64,000 nucleotides of DNA from Luzula sylvatica. Its lineage: Eukaryota > Streptophyta > Magnoliopsida > Poales > Juncaceae. Shown here one piece after another: positions 25,385 through 38,649 of this stretch. The first letter of the stretch is position 1, and the number at the start of each line of letters is the position of its first letter. The position numbers were made by a program, and so were the translations under genes. A model generated the notes under the pieces. That model was not told where the DNA came from. It saw only the letters and a list, made by a program, of their open reading frames with translations, and ran no database searches. Location of the stretch: assembly GCA_946800325.1 (NCBI GenBank), contig OX326960.1:49347355-49411354 (forward strand), read 5' to 3'.

Positions 25385-26010
25385 GGAGAATCGCACACAA
25401 GTGCACTGTCGCGTAACTGTCAATGTCGCGTAACTATTACTGCCGCGTAATTGTCGCGTAACTGTAGCTGGTTTAAATCAATTAGGGTTGTCGTCAATTA
25501 AGGTTTTCGTCGATTAGTAACTGTTCCTGTTGCGTAACGATTCGACAATTAGGGTTTAAATCACTGTTCACCGTCGAAATCACTGTTCACGGCCGTCCAA
25601 ATCACTGTTCCAAAAGAGAAACGCACGAAACGTTCACTGTCTATTTGTCAAAATCGCACAAACATGCACTGTCACTGTCGAAAGCACTGTTCACGACTGT
25701 CGAAAAGACTGTTCACCATCGAAATTATTGTTCACGGCGAGAAATCACTGTTCGCGACCGTCGAAATCACTGTTCCAAAAGAGAAACGCACGAAACGTGC
25801 ACTGTCTATTTGTCAAAATCGCACAAACGTGCACTGTCACTGTCGAAATCACTGATCACGACTGTCGAAATTACTGTTCACCGTCGAAATTACTGTTCAC
25901 GGCAAGAAATCACTGTTCCAAAAAGAGAAACACACAAAACGTGCACTGTCTATTTGTCAAAATCGCACAAACACCGTCGAAAATCATTGTTCCGTCGAAA
26001 TCAGAGGGGA
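25385..26010. repeat. Tandem repeat built on TCGAAATCACTGTTC
   Basis: The word GTCGAAATCACTGTTCAC and variants recur many times. A longer higher-order unit containing CCAAAAGAGAAAC, GTGCACTGTCTATTTGTC and AAAATCGCACAAAC recurs at about 25610, 25775 and 25919, giving periods near 165 and 143 bases. The left part (25400-25460) has a shorter array on TGTCGCGTAACTG. Open frames across it are composed of the repeat and are not credible proteins. Confidence 0.8.
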
Positions 26011-27214
26011 GAAAAACAGCAGCGATTCAGGCGTTGTCGCACTGATGGCCTGAGCACTCCGGCGAGCGCGGAGGAGCGCCTATTCAGGCGGTGGGGATGA
26101 TTTGCAGTCTAGGGGTGCAAACTAAGGGGTGCGAGTAGTTTTCTCTCCGAAGAGGAATTTTCTCTTTTTAATTATTACTTATAATTTACTAGTAGATATT
26201 TAGATATCCTGGTTTGAAATTGTTATATGCGTGTGTTACCTGAATGAATATTTCGTAGAATGTCATGATTATGATTTTTCGCAAATAATTTAATAATAAT
26301 TATTGAATAATTTGTAATATTTATTTATTTTCAAAATAAATTATGCGTGTATTTTATTAGTTATTAAATGTTAATTAATGTTTTTTATGTATTTAGTAAT
26401 TATTCATAAGTAATATTTATACGAGCTAGTAGATATATTAATTTTGTAGTAGTGTTTATTTTTGTACAGATTCGATTTTGTTATGCATAATAAGGTTGTT
26501 TAGATTACAAAAAATACATATAAAACATGAAATAGTATTTTTGGAAAAGAAAAAAAACATAATATATATACATGTATTATTGTATTATTTATTATGTTGA
26601 CATTGTACTTAAGATAACAGAGAGATAATTGCTCATTTTGTTCAGTAAATTTATTGTATTTTTCTAAACAAAAATACAAAAAAATTATATCACATCTTTT
26701 TTTTGGATGAGAAAATCTCAAACAAGTAAAATTCTCTTTGTATATTTTCTAAGAAATTTTGTATCACATCTTTTTTTTACTAATATTTTGATTATTTAAG
26801 AAAAAATGACTTGGTCCAACGACCCGTTCCAATAAAACATACAAAGTTAACGTCACAGCACAATTGGGTTACTTTTTTCTCCACACCATCCGCACATTAC
26901 GCGGTTTATTAAAGCAAGTTTATAATGAGTGAGGGAGGGGCTAGGCTTGTTGCTTTGGCAATTGGTGCAGCAGTGCATATCCTATCCTATCTATGGTCAA
27001 TTTGGTAATTCGGTCTGCCCAAAACCAAATCAAACATAACAAAAACAAGCATACTTTGCCTAATAAAATAACAAATCATCGTGACCTTTTCTCATAACAA
27101 AAATCTTATTTTATCAATTGATTGCGATAGTACTTTATTTTAATGTAATTGTGTATAAGTTACGTATTACAACAGTACTTTATTCCTTGTATATTATTTT
27201 ATGGAAAATTATAC

Positions 27215-27570
27215 CCTGCCCCCACCCCCCTCATTTCCTCTTACTCATGGTGATTGAATCACTAATTTGTACACACACACACACACACACACACCCCCCC
27301 TGTTCAATTTATATCCAAATTTTTTCATCTACAATAGTACTAGTTTTCATCTTCAAATTTTTTCACTCAATTAATTATGTTTTGAATTAACAGTTGTTTG
27401 TGATGTAATTAACAGTTAATACAAAAACTCCATAATTAATTATTTCAATTAACAATTAATTCAAAACATTATTAATTGAGTGAGGAAGATTTTGAGAGAT
27501 GGAAAAGAGCTCCCCGTTAATGTGACCTCAATCACCATGAGTGGGAGGAAATGGGGGGGGGGGGGGCACC
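27215..27570. repeat. Inverted repeat with C-run and G-run arms
   Basis: The left arm CCCCCCTCATTTCCTCTTAC followed by TCATGGTGATTGA is mirrored at 27525-27566 by TCAATCACCATGAGTGGGAG and then GAAATGGGGGG. The arms are about 40 bases and are separated by about 260 bases. A 14-base G run ends the right arm. It is probably a MITE remnant. Confidence 0.55.
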
Positions 27571-28599
27571 ATATATGACCTCTTATTTTATTTTGTCTGC
27601 ATATTTTTATGGGAAAATATACTTGGTCTCCAAACTCATCCCAACCCCCCTCGATGAAATGGCAAAGTGAGTTGATTAACACTTTAATTCATGATTAGTT
27701 CACATGTTTAATTGACACGTCAATTTATTTTAATATGTTAATATTAATACATGTTAATTGACATGTCAATTAAATTCAATTGTCAATTAATCTGTTAATT
27801 CATTCAATTAATAAAACTAATCAATTCAACTAAATACATTTTGTCATTTCATCAATGGTGTTTGAATAAGTTATGGAAGCTGCATATATAACCCTTATTT
27901 TTATTGGGTCCTGAGCAGTTGCCGCGTGTATAGTATATATAATTTAAGCGTGCCGTAAATTGATTTATTCAAAAAATAAAAATTAATAATATATCTAGTA
28001 TGATTTGTTCTGGAATTTTTAATTAACACCTTCTCAAGATTTGTTCTGGAATTTTTAATTAATAATATATCTAGTATTAGAAGAATCTATCGAAAGCAGG
28101 CTATTCGCCAATCACTCTGCTCTGACTTGAGAAGGAAGGAGTTCATTCATTCGTCATGAACTCTCTTTTATGCCAGTTCATAAGTGGAAACATCAACAAC
28201 TTCTCCGTTCATTTTCAACTTATCGTAAAATTCGTCATGGACTTCTTTATGATGAGCAACAAGATGTCGAGGTTCCGAATTCGATGTAAAATTCTCGATT
28301 TTCCCGTTTTTACGTCTTCGTGGAAAAGAAAAGGCGAAAGACATCATAAGCCTCAATGTGTCCCATCTTATGTCGTTGGTCTCGACAACACCGTAGTTTG
28401 GACAATCATGATCTCATCATAACCGAATCCCAACAAAGAAAATTCCCTTCCAACCTAACATTCGGTCGGGCTCAGTCAAGCCAAAACAATACGAGACGCC
28501 GAAGGGCCACCATCATTGTGAATTTTCAGGAATACATAGAGGTCCACGAGCTTTTCGCATCCAACATTTGACTGACTTTTCCCTCTTTTTTTGCAAAAT

Positions 28600-28712
28600 A
28601 ATAGTGATATTGACATGAAAAATAAATACTAAATACGAGTTTAAATTACCATTTCAAGTTTTAATTTTCTGTTCCCGGTTATTATTTCTTGTCAATATTA
28701 CTATCTTTTGCA
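28600..28712. mobile_element. Short MITE of the family at 49068-49208
   Basis: The left end GTGATATTGACATGAAAAA and the inverted right end TTTCTTGTCAATATTAC match each other, and both match the ends of the 141-bp element at 49068. The interior shares GAACAGAAAATT/GGGAACATGAAATT-type sequence. A clean target duplication was not found here. Confidence 0.5.
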
Positions 28713-31700
28713 AAAAATCATTTAACAATTGTAAAGTCTTTATCTTCGGTAATGGCTGAAATGAAAATGACAAACAATGACTGTTTTTTTTTTTGGCAAA
28801 AATGTCTCCCTTTCTTTTGGTCTAAGTTAGCTAATAAAGAAGTGAAAAGAAAAACGAAACTTATATTAGACTACAAAGGACAATAAATGTCTTTAAATGT
28901 TCACATCATGAAAGTATAGAAACCCATAAAAATCAAATATAAAAATACGAATCTTTTAACAAAAAAAAAATGCGTAAACAAAAAAATGTATGAATGCCCA
29001 TAATCATAGATGTATATATTTTTGTAAAGATAATATAGTTCGAAAAAAAATGTAGTTAAGCAAAAAATATAAATGTCCATATGAACCAAATAGGAAAAAT
29101 TGAGTAAACTACAACAAAAAGATAATAAAATAAGAAAAAATGAGTAATTATACACAACATGCTCTCGTTGTATTATTGACAAGAAATACTCAAAAATACA
29201 GTTCATCATCTCAATCATGTAGCGAGAGTATGTTGCGTAGAATTACTCAAAAATATATATAAATAAAATGAATTCATGGGCTGAGTAGAGAACGAGCATG
29301 GGGCACGCAAAAAAAGTTGGGCCGAGTCGCGAGAAAAACAACTGGGCTGGATTGAGCTAATTTCTCGAATGGGTCAATTTTGTCGTATAGGAAGACTTGA
29401 GTGAATTCGAGACAAATAAGATTATTATAGTGACAATCCTGAAATTTTGATTCTCGTATCGAAATTAAATAATCTCATTTATGGTTTAACTGTTCCAAAA
29501 TTTAAAACTTCGTTATATCCTTACTCAGACTATCATCTTCATTATTATTATTATTATTATTTTTTTTGACAAAAATTATTATTATTTTTTATAATTATCG
29601 ATTCAATCGATTCCCAGCACCTGAAATATAAAAGTTATTCGGATTTATATAAATGTATTTATCAGATCAGAATCAAATTAGAATACTGACTTTCCATAGT
29701 GTGGTTTTCTGATTCTCTGCTATCCATCCACAAAAGACGAAACCAGCCACTCAATTTCTTTCAAAATTGAGAGGATGTGAAGAAGTATACGATTAACCGG
29801 AGAGGATCATGCGTTCAATTTTTAATATTTCTATAAACTTTTTGAAGGATTCGGCGTGCCCACTTACCTACGGTTGAAATTATAAGGGGTCCAGACGGTC
29901 GACACGTGGCGACCGGCGCCGTCACAGCGTTTTCTCTGTCCCTTGCAAATTTTCATATGTATATTTGTGTAACAAGTTATTTTGGGATAAATATGACTTG
30001 TTGTAGGAAAGGATATTGTTTGGGGACATAAGAGGAAATGAATGTCATTATAACATCTGAACGGCCAACACGTGGTCCACAGCGCCGCTTAATAAACCGC
30101 AGCGTTTTGCAGGTGGTAAAAGTATGTGTTGTTAGGTGTACACAAAAGTATACACAATTTGATGTTTTCGATATAAATATGTATTTGATAAGAATATAGT
30201 CTGTAGCTAGAAAAATAATTTCATGGTACGATATTAAGTTTTTGCACAATATCTATACTGAAGTGTCATCAAGGAAATAATTTTAACTTGTATTGCGAGT
30301 CGAATTTTGATTGTCGTGGTACGAATTCATAGTTGCTCCAAAAATATTATCAAGTATATTTTCCTCGCAACACAACGAATTAACAAAATAAAATTATCAA
30401 TATATTTTTCATAATTTTATGTTGCAAAAATTATTATTTTTTTTATATGTATTTTGAAATTTGACATGATTTACCTAAAGAGTATATTTTTGTTGTTCTA
30501 AAATATGTATGATATTTTATGATTTGACGAACTACACATGAAAAGCACGTTGTTCTTTTATGATATATATGAAAAATCATAATCTTACTAATTCATGATT
30601 TTTTTTTAACATGTGTATATCAGTATATATATATATGATTATTAAATCAAACGTATTACATAATTCTTATATGTATGATGCTCATTTCATTATGTCAATA
30701 GAATGTTGAATAAATTTACTATTTTTTATCGATTATTTTTTCATCGATAATAATTATATGGCGCGTAGTTGTATAACGAACGGTATTATAAATCGGTCAT
30801 ATAAGTTTTCCCAATAAATCCACTAGAATCTTAAAATGATTAAAAAAATAATAAAAATATAGGATTTACAAAAAGATCACGGGTTGTTTATAGGCAAAAA
30901 AAAATGATACTAGCTATAGGAATCAAACTCGTGACTTTTGGAGTTACAAGTTTCTGTTCCGTCGATTATCATATGCTTGTAATTTATTTACGCAACATGA
31001 GTATGTATTTTATATATTATTCAAAAATAATGTCTCCAATATAATAAAAATGATGTTCTAGTTCGTTGGTTTGTCGGGGCTTGTTGGTGTTATGGTCTTT
31101 GATGTACCGATAAGTAATATATGAAAATTTTGTAAGTCATCTCGTTGCTGTGTAGTCTAAACATACTAGTTATCAAATGTTGCAATTTTTATTTTAATTA
31201 AAAACAATGATTGTTCGTTGACTACATAACGAATGATAATATTCGATTCGTCATTTAAGCATTATACAATAAATTCTTTTATGACTTTTCTCGTTCATTC
31301 CGGAATACGGTTTTTTGAGTTAAGCTTGTCAGCAAATCCAAAAACAACTTAATTAATAACAACATTCCAAATTTTGTAAATTTTTGTTGACAATTTATTG
31401 CAATCGGTGTAAAAGAAACAAAATATATTTGACTCAAAGAGAAATTATCTACTTCGTAAACTCGCGAAAAATTATAATCTTTCATATAAATCAATGATAA
31501 AATTTTACATTTATTATACGCTTGTTATAACATGTTCGTAATTATTTTTACTATAATTAATGAAATGATTGTAAAACTCCTATGTACCATTCAAAATTCT
31601 TATGTTTATAACATGTTATTATGTAATTGTTATATCGGTAATTTTTTTTTTTCAAATTATATAAAAGTTCTAATTTTCATTATATTGTTATTTTTGTGTT

Positions 31701-32560
31701 CACACTGGGTACATGTTAAAATTCTCTTAACTAATATTTGGAGTGCAGCAAAAGAAATTAGAAATCAACTCAAATGATTGATGAAATTTGTTTCATTTGA
31801 TTCATGTCTGTTTCAACACCACCAATTGCACATATTTAGAATATTCCTCTGAAATCCACTACTGACAATAGGCATCTTTTCCTTTATTTTTCTCAACTTT
31901 TTTTCCCTTCGTTTTCAAGCTTTTATTAAATTAAATTATTTCTTTTCATCCCACTACGAAGACTAGGTTAATTAACTAGTCGAACTTTCATATTTCATAT
32001 TTATATATTTGCAATGAAGAATTTTTGTACCATTTCTAGGGTTCAAAACTAAGTAAATTGTATTAATAAATATTCTAGAGGATTCGGATTCGGTTTCCCA
32101 TTTCAGGATGATAATCCCAAGTCTTTCAATAAACAACATATCAACTCATTAATTACTTTGACACGCTATTATTCAAATAAACTCGGTCTTCCTACACCTT
32201 TCAACAATCTCCCTACTGCTAAAAACTTGCACAGACCTGGCCCGAGAATACGTTATACACCAAACATTAAGATTGAAAAATATAATTGATATATCTCCTA
32301 AGATGATGAAATATCAATTATTTATAAAATTATTATTAAAATGGCATATAGAATATTTTGGATTTTAAAATCGGTATATGTGAATTATCCTTAATTAAAA
32401 ATAAAAGAATTACATCAATATGTATTATTAATATATTTATATTATAATACACCGGTTGCAACGAGATACAGTGTACGGAGAGGTACACAGACCGAGTGTA
32501 TGAAAGGTTAATAAAGCGACAGTAGAGAGCGTAACAAGGAAGCAAGCTTCCGTTATTTCA

Positions 32561-33063
32561 CCTGCAATTTCCTTTTCCGTTCCTCTCTCTCCTCTGGCTC
32601 TCTCCTCTCCTCTCTCTTTCTCTCTCTGGATAATAGAGAGGGATACTTCCAATGAAATGTTGATATTTCTCTCAATTTGAGTGCGAATTTGGAATTCTTG
32701 GCCAATTTGAGGAAATCCTCACTCAAACCCTAGGGTTCGGCACCATCTCTCGATTTACACTTCTGTTATCGATCTTCGTGTTTATCTTGGTTCAGATTGG
32801 GAGTGAGTTTCAAGTTTTTTTGCTCAAATCTCAGCTCGAGAAAGCTTAATACGAGCTGTATTGGTGTGTATTTTGATCGTTTTACTTCGTCTTGTTCAGA
32901 TTTATATTCTTGGTTTTGAGGGAATTTGATCTCAGCTGGGGAAACCCTAAACCTAGATTTCCAGCCGTCGGTATTTGGACGGGACGTTTTATTTGGTCAT
33001 CTTGGCGTTGTTAAGGGTTTGAATTCGTGACTGTATTGATTTTGTTTGTGAACAAACTGAGTT
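32561..33063 (+). promoter_or_regulatory. Leader of the PAT1 gene
   Basis: A long CT-rich tract (32570-32640) is followed by sequence with AAACCCTAG and AAACCCTAA (telo-box-like) before the ATG at 33064. This is typical of a plant housekeeping 5' untranslated region. Confidence 0.5.
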
Positions 33064-33874
33064 ATGGGTTCCATGAGGGGCCTGGAGGAGCTCGGTGCTT
33101 TGGGCGATCCATCTGCTTCTTCTTCTTCTTCAGGTGAGATTTACATGTTGAATAAGTGTAACTTTTCAGCTCAGTGGGTCTTTTGGCGCTAAGAATCACA
33201 TTTTGCTACATCTTTTAAGCCCTTCCTGATTGTTTAAAGCTAGCTTTTAAAGTTTAAACTAATTTCTTACATAGGAGCTTCTTCTAATGGCATATGTTCC
33301 AGTCGTTAGTCATTTGTTTCCCAATTGAGGCCATATTGCAGATCAATTACATAGTTTAGGATAAATTGAGGGCTAATTTAGGTTGGACCGGGTCTATATT
33401 ATGCAATTCAGGGTCAATTGAGCTAAAAACTGCAATACTCGGTGCAATAAAATATACATATCTGAATATTTTCTCTATTTGGTGCAGACAATGCATATTT
33501 TGATGCATCAAAATACGCGTTCTTTGGCAAAGGAGCAATGGAAGAAGTGGAATTAGGTGGTTTAGAGGATGAAAATGAAAATAGCGACTCTTCTAGATTT
33601 GGTGGGCCCAATGATGCAGAATACCGTTTTCCTTCTCTTGGAGACAAAGATGAGGTGATTATCTTTACTTTCTTTTTGTCTAATTATTGTATCTTACCTC
33701 ATATGGATTGTGTTTTTCTTCTCTAATTTAATATTTAATATTTTACTCGAATTAGATAAGTTTCTTCATTCTCCAAGTACTTTGCTGAAAATCATATATA
33801 TTGCTACTCTTTTCAGGTTGATGTTCTAAGTTCTTTAGCCCATATTGACGACCTTACAAGCACTTTTGCAAAGG

Positions 33875-33921
<47 letters not shown>

Positions 33922-36071
33922 ATGCTTATTTCGATCAATTCTCTCAAGTTTATAACTTATATCATCGATTAATTCATAACATTATTTTTTACTTTTTTAT
34001 TTATTTCCAGTTAAACCGAACTGTAAGTGGAAGTAGGAATGCTGGTGTCATCGGTGACCGGCGTTCTGTGTCCATGGAAAGTAAGTCTCGCTCTTCCATC
34101 CATTTACCCCACTCACTCTCCAGTTCAAACTTAAATGGACTCTCCATTTCAGGTTCATCAACCACGGACTGGACTCCAGAGACCGAATTCACCAGTTGGG
34201 TAGACCCCCAACTTCTCGACCCAGATCTCCAAGACAACAAACGCTGGTGGTCCCAACCCGAACCGCCAACCCGTTTAAGCGGACCCGAATCCAAATTTCT
34301 TCACCGAACCTCTTCTTATCCTCTCCAACCCTTGCCACATCATCACTCCAATGCTGAACCAATCCCCATCCCCAAATCACATTCCACTTCCTCTTACCCT
34401 TACCCATACCAAAATGTCCAAAATACCCTCACTCGTCACTCGAGCATCCCATCTCCGAGCTCTCGTCCCCACTTCCCTCCCTCCAGTCCATCATCTTCTC
34501 ATCTCTCTCTTACCGGGTTCCCTCACGGGTTACCATACGGATCCAATATCTATTCCTCTTCTCCTCTCTATCACTTAAATGACCCAATGTCTTCTATGTT
34601 ATTCTCTCAACAACAGATACTAAACCAATTTCAAATGCCAATGTACTCTCCACATTTGGCGAGTATAATTCCCGATTTGAATCTAAATCAAAGACCAAGA
34701 CCCTCTCCTCGAGGAAACAAGCATCACCATCACCACCACGCTCGTTTCTCCAACAATTCCCTGCAAAATTCCCAAAATACCCTCGTAAAATCGGAAATTA
34801 TTCCCAAGTCTCAATTCAGGTCGAAATACATGTCGTCAGAAGAAATCGAGAGCATTTTAAAAATGCAACACTCGGGGACCCACAACAACGATCCCTACTC
34901 TGATGATTACTACCACCAAGCTTGCATTGCGAAAAGAGCCTCCGGTTCGTACAACGCGAGGCAGCGATTCTGTCCAAGCTCAATCAAGGATTTGCCTTCT
35001 TCCAAATCCCGGAATTCAAATTCCGATTCTCACGGCCATCTCCAAGTCGATTCTCTCGGCCGGGTTTCCTTTTCCTCCATCCGAAGGCCGAAAGCCCTTT
35101 TAGAACCCGAACTGATTGAAAACAAATCCATTAACAAACCTTTAGAAAAGGAAATTCCTCTTGCAGCAAGAATCACAATCGAAGATGGATTCGCATTGTT
35201 GCTCGAAATAGACGATATTGACCGGGTTTTACAATTCAACCCGCCTCAAGATGGAGGGTTCCAGCTCAAAAGAAGACGCCAGGTCCTTCTAGAAGGTCTA
35301 GCGGCATCCCTCGAATTAGTTGACCCGTTAAGCCCATCCAAACCCGGTAACTCAGTCGGTCTTTCGTCTAAAGACGACTTAATCTTCCTCCGTCTCGTCT
35401 CCCTCCCGAAAGGATGGAAACTCGTTTCTCGGTACTTGCAAGTCCTCTTACCAGGTAGCGAGCTGGCGAGGCTGGTATGCATGGCCATCTGTCGCCACTT
35501 ACGCTTTTTATTCGGTGGATTCCCCACAGATGCCAGCTCAGCAGATACAATCACCAAATTATCGAAATCAGTATCTCAAACGATAAAACACATGGAGTTG
35601 AGTTCGCTCAGCGCGTGTCTAGCCGCGGTTGTATGCTCGACGGAACAACCCCCGTTGCGGCCGGTTGGTAGCCCTGCCGGAGACGGAGCATCGATCATAA
35701 TAAAATCAATTTTAGAACGAGCCACCGAATTGTTCACGAACCCTAGAACCTCATCGATTTGCACGATGCAGAACCGCGCGTTCTGGCAGGCTTCTTTCGA
35801 CGCGTTTTTTAAGCTCTTGACCAAGTACTGTGTCGGGAAGTACGAGAGTATCGTGCAAATGTTGATTATGAACAATAATCAGGTTGGCGGTGCTGAGGTG
35901 GCGAGGGCGATAAGCAGGGAAATGCCGGCAGAGTTGTTGTGTGCGAGTCTGCCGCATACGAACGAGCAGCAGAAAGATATGTTGATTCAGTTTGCGCAGA
36001 GAGCGTTGCCGGTAACGGGTTTTAGATCTGATGGGCCCGGTAGTGGTAGTTCAGAATCCGTACCCGGTTGA
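33064..36071 (+). CDS. PAT1: PAT1 homologue, mRNA decapping activator
   Basis: Four exons (33064-33133, 33488-33654, 33817-33873 and 34011-36071) join in frame to 784 residues. The N-terminal block FDASKYAFFGK, then EEVELGGLEDE, is the plant PAT1 signature. A following SLAHIDDLTSTFAKLNRTVSG, interrupted here by an intron, matches the conserved region that contacts decapping partners. The middle (about 150-370) is Ser/Pro-rich and disordered, with a His-rich run. The C-terminal PAT1 domain runs from about 385 to the end (IEDGFALLLEIDDIDRVL, LVSLPKGWKLVSRYLQVL, and ASLPHTNEQQKDML near the end). PAT1 binds the LSM1-7 ring and activates DCP2 in processing bodies; in Arabidopsis it is a target of MAP kinase 4 signalling and affects immunity. 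Length agrees with plant PAT1 proteins (about 780-810). Alternative short starts are unlikely because the ATG precedes a conserved exon. Confidence 0.93.
33880..33916. repeat. CT microsatellite next to a splice donor in PAT1 intron 3
   Basis: An almost pure TC array of about 37 bases begins six bases after the donor GT at 33874. Confidence 0.9.
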
Positions 36072-37024
36072 ATTGTTGTATGAAGTTTGAAGGAAGTAAT
36101 TTAATTTGTGTAACTTAGGAAAGGGAAGGGGGGATTCTGACGAGGTTGTGTTGTACAGGTTTCTGTTGTTTTAGAGAAGCCGAGTGCGAAGAAAAGAAAT
36201 GGTTTAGGCTTGTTTTTGTTTTTATTTTTATTTTTATTTTACATGATGATATGGTAGGGTTTATGTGCTGGGTTAGTTTTTATATGACCTGTGTTGTGGG
36301 CTGTGTTCGTTTTTTCTTTTTCTTTTTCTTTCATATTGTCTGAACTTTCTTTAACTTTTGTTTTAGGATACTATGAAAGTAAACTTAGTTGTTTAAGTGA
36401 ATTCTTGAATCATTTGATAGTTCCGTTATTTTCTTGTATTATCTGGTGGTAATGTTTTTATTCTTGCTTTCATTTGTGATTTTATCATGTCTTGATCCCT
36501 TTAGAATACTAATGCAACCATTTTTGCTTGCATTTGGTGTTCCACGGCACTTCTCTGCCGTCCGAAATGTTATCTTGGCAATGAATATGAGCCCTTTGAT
36601 CACATGTTCCGTGCCATACATATATGGGCATGCTTTTTCTCTCTCTTCTTGTGATATTCTGTTCCGCCGCGCAACAAACCCTAGATCGAAAACGTGCTCT
36701 TTGGCGACGATGCCGGCAATTTTTTGGCTTGCCTCTTCCAGTCCAATACTATGGTTTGCTAGTATGATATATTCTTTTAGATTTATGGGATAGTTTTTTT
36801 ATGAATAATTTCTTTTTGACTAGATATACATTTTTTTACAGTGTCACAAACAGTCAAACTACAAAAAATCACATTTTGAAAAGAAAAAAAAACTGTCACA
36901 TCTGGCGTCAAGATAAATCCTGACAAACCGGCATGCATTAGTTAGTCTCTTTTTATATTACACGTAAAAATCCCTCTTTATAATTAGTCATAATGAATCA
37001 ACAGTACACATTATAATCATATAC
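36072..37024. other. PAT1 3' untranslated region and downstream spacer
   Basis: The first 300 bases are T-rich, consistent with a 3' untranslated region. At 36440-36790 both strands are open for about 100 codons; the minus strand reads GIVAKEHVFDLGFVARRN among other sequence. No start, splice context or family could be recognised. Confidence 0.4.
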
Positions 37025-38286
37025 GGGCATGTTTGATTTGAGGGATTTTGATGTACATGTATTTTACTATTATGTATTTGATAATCCATGTGAGTTGTTT
37101 GATTTGTTGTATTTGGTAATCCATGTATATAAAATTCTTTGTTTGATTCTTGATACAAAATCCATAATTTTAATATTTTAATATATAATAATTTATTATA
37201 TTACTATATTATATTATATTATATTATATTCCTTGATATTATATAATATAATATAATATAATATTATACAATATGATATTATTTTAATATTATATTATAT
37301 TATTTTATAACATTATATTGGTTTATATTATATGTTATATAGATTTATATTATATTATACTATATTATTATTTTATATTATGTTGTTTTGTATTATATTA
37401 TATTATATTGATTTATATTACTTGATATTATATAATAGAATAGAATATTATATAATATTATATTATATGATTTTATTTTAATATTATATTATATGATTTT
37501 ATATTACATTACATTATATTATATAAGATTATATTGTTTTGTATTATATATAATATTGCTTTGTTTTATATTGTATTATTTAATATTATATTGTTTTATA
37601 TTATATTATATTATATTATATTGTACTATATTATATTATATTATTTTATATTATTTCATATTATATTGTTTTATATTTATATTATATTATATTGTTTTAC
37701 ATTACATTATATTATATTTTGTTTTAAATTATATCATATTATATTATATTGTTTAATATTATATTATATTATTATCATTATTATTATTATTATTATACTA
37801 TATCATATTATATCATATTATGTCATATCATATTGTATTATATTATTATTATTATTATTATTATTATCATATTATATCATATCATATTGTATTATATTAT
37901 AATATTAATATTATTATTATTATATTATTATTATTATTATAAATTATATTATATTGTATTATTATTATATTTATATTATACTTTAATTTATATATATATA
38001 ATATAATATTATATTCATATAATACATATAATTATATTGTTTTATTATTTTATAATATAATTATGTCATTACTAATACATATAATATGAATAAAATATTA
38101 TTATCATGAAATACATGGATTAGCTCTCTCCTTGTATTTTGGAATACCAATTTTTTTTTTGTATTTCACTATCCATGAATTTGAAGGGTGAAATGCAATA
38201 CATCTAAAAATCAAACAATGGATTTTGCACTGTCCATGTATTTGAAAATACATATCCATCAAAATCCCTCAAATCAAACAAGTCCG
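37025..38286. mobile_element. Inverted-repeat element with a kilobase of TTATA simple sequence
   Basis: The left end GGGCATGTTTGATTTGAGGG continues GATTTTGATG; the right end is its inverted match, ending CTCAAATCAAACAAGTCC. A second inner inverted pair (TACATGTATTTTACTA and TGTATTTGAAAATACAT) supports it. The interior from about 37140 to 38090 is almost entirely TTATA, TATTAT and ATT repeats. The target duplication is unclear. It looks like a MITE whose core has expanded. Apparent Ile/Leu/Tyr-only open frames here are artefacts. Confidence 0.65.
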
Positions 38287-38649
38287 ATGTATGAATAAGA
38301 TCACATAATAACTCTTGGATCTTGTTGGAATATTAAAAGTTAAAACTCTTGTGTACACAATCGAAGTCAATAAACCCCACAAGAACAAGACAATCAAATA
38401 TTATTCAGGAAGATGTGTCACATTCCAGTTTCAATCTTAGAATATAATGTAACGATGTAACGATTGCTATATTTGATTAGAGTGTTTATCGTTTTCATTA
38501 TTTAAATAAATAAAATAATATTATTTATTAAACATTTCATATATGAAAATAGTTTGCTTAATTCTTATTAATCAAGTAATTAGGTGAAAAGAATATTACA
38601 TTTGAACCCCTAAACCATTTCTTTGTTATAGGTAGGTAAAGGGAAAAAA

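Larger units (their letters stand above)
26011..32560. other. Long gene-poor AT-rich region
   Basis: More than 6 kb with no gene I can support. It holds short mobile or repeat remnants listed separately, a CA microsatellite (27272-27293), a direct duplication of GATTTGTTCTGGAATTTTTA near 28002 and 28038, and AT-rich sequence. Some sequence at 30880-30970 (CTCGTGACTTTTGGAGTTAC) resembles the edges of plant retroelements. Confidence 0.5.

Noticed and set aside
25645..26100. 151-codon frame over the tandem repeat
   Set aside because: All three forward frames are open in the repeat and the peptide repeats with it, so it is an artefact.
34001..35875. Several antisense frames opposite the PAT1 exon
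   Set aside because: They are shadows of the long conserved PAT1 coding exon.
37493..38006. Open frames composed almost only of Ile, Leu, Tyr and Phe
   Set aside because: They are translations of TTATA/ATT simple sequence and have no coding character.
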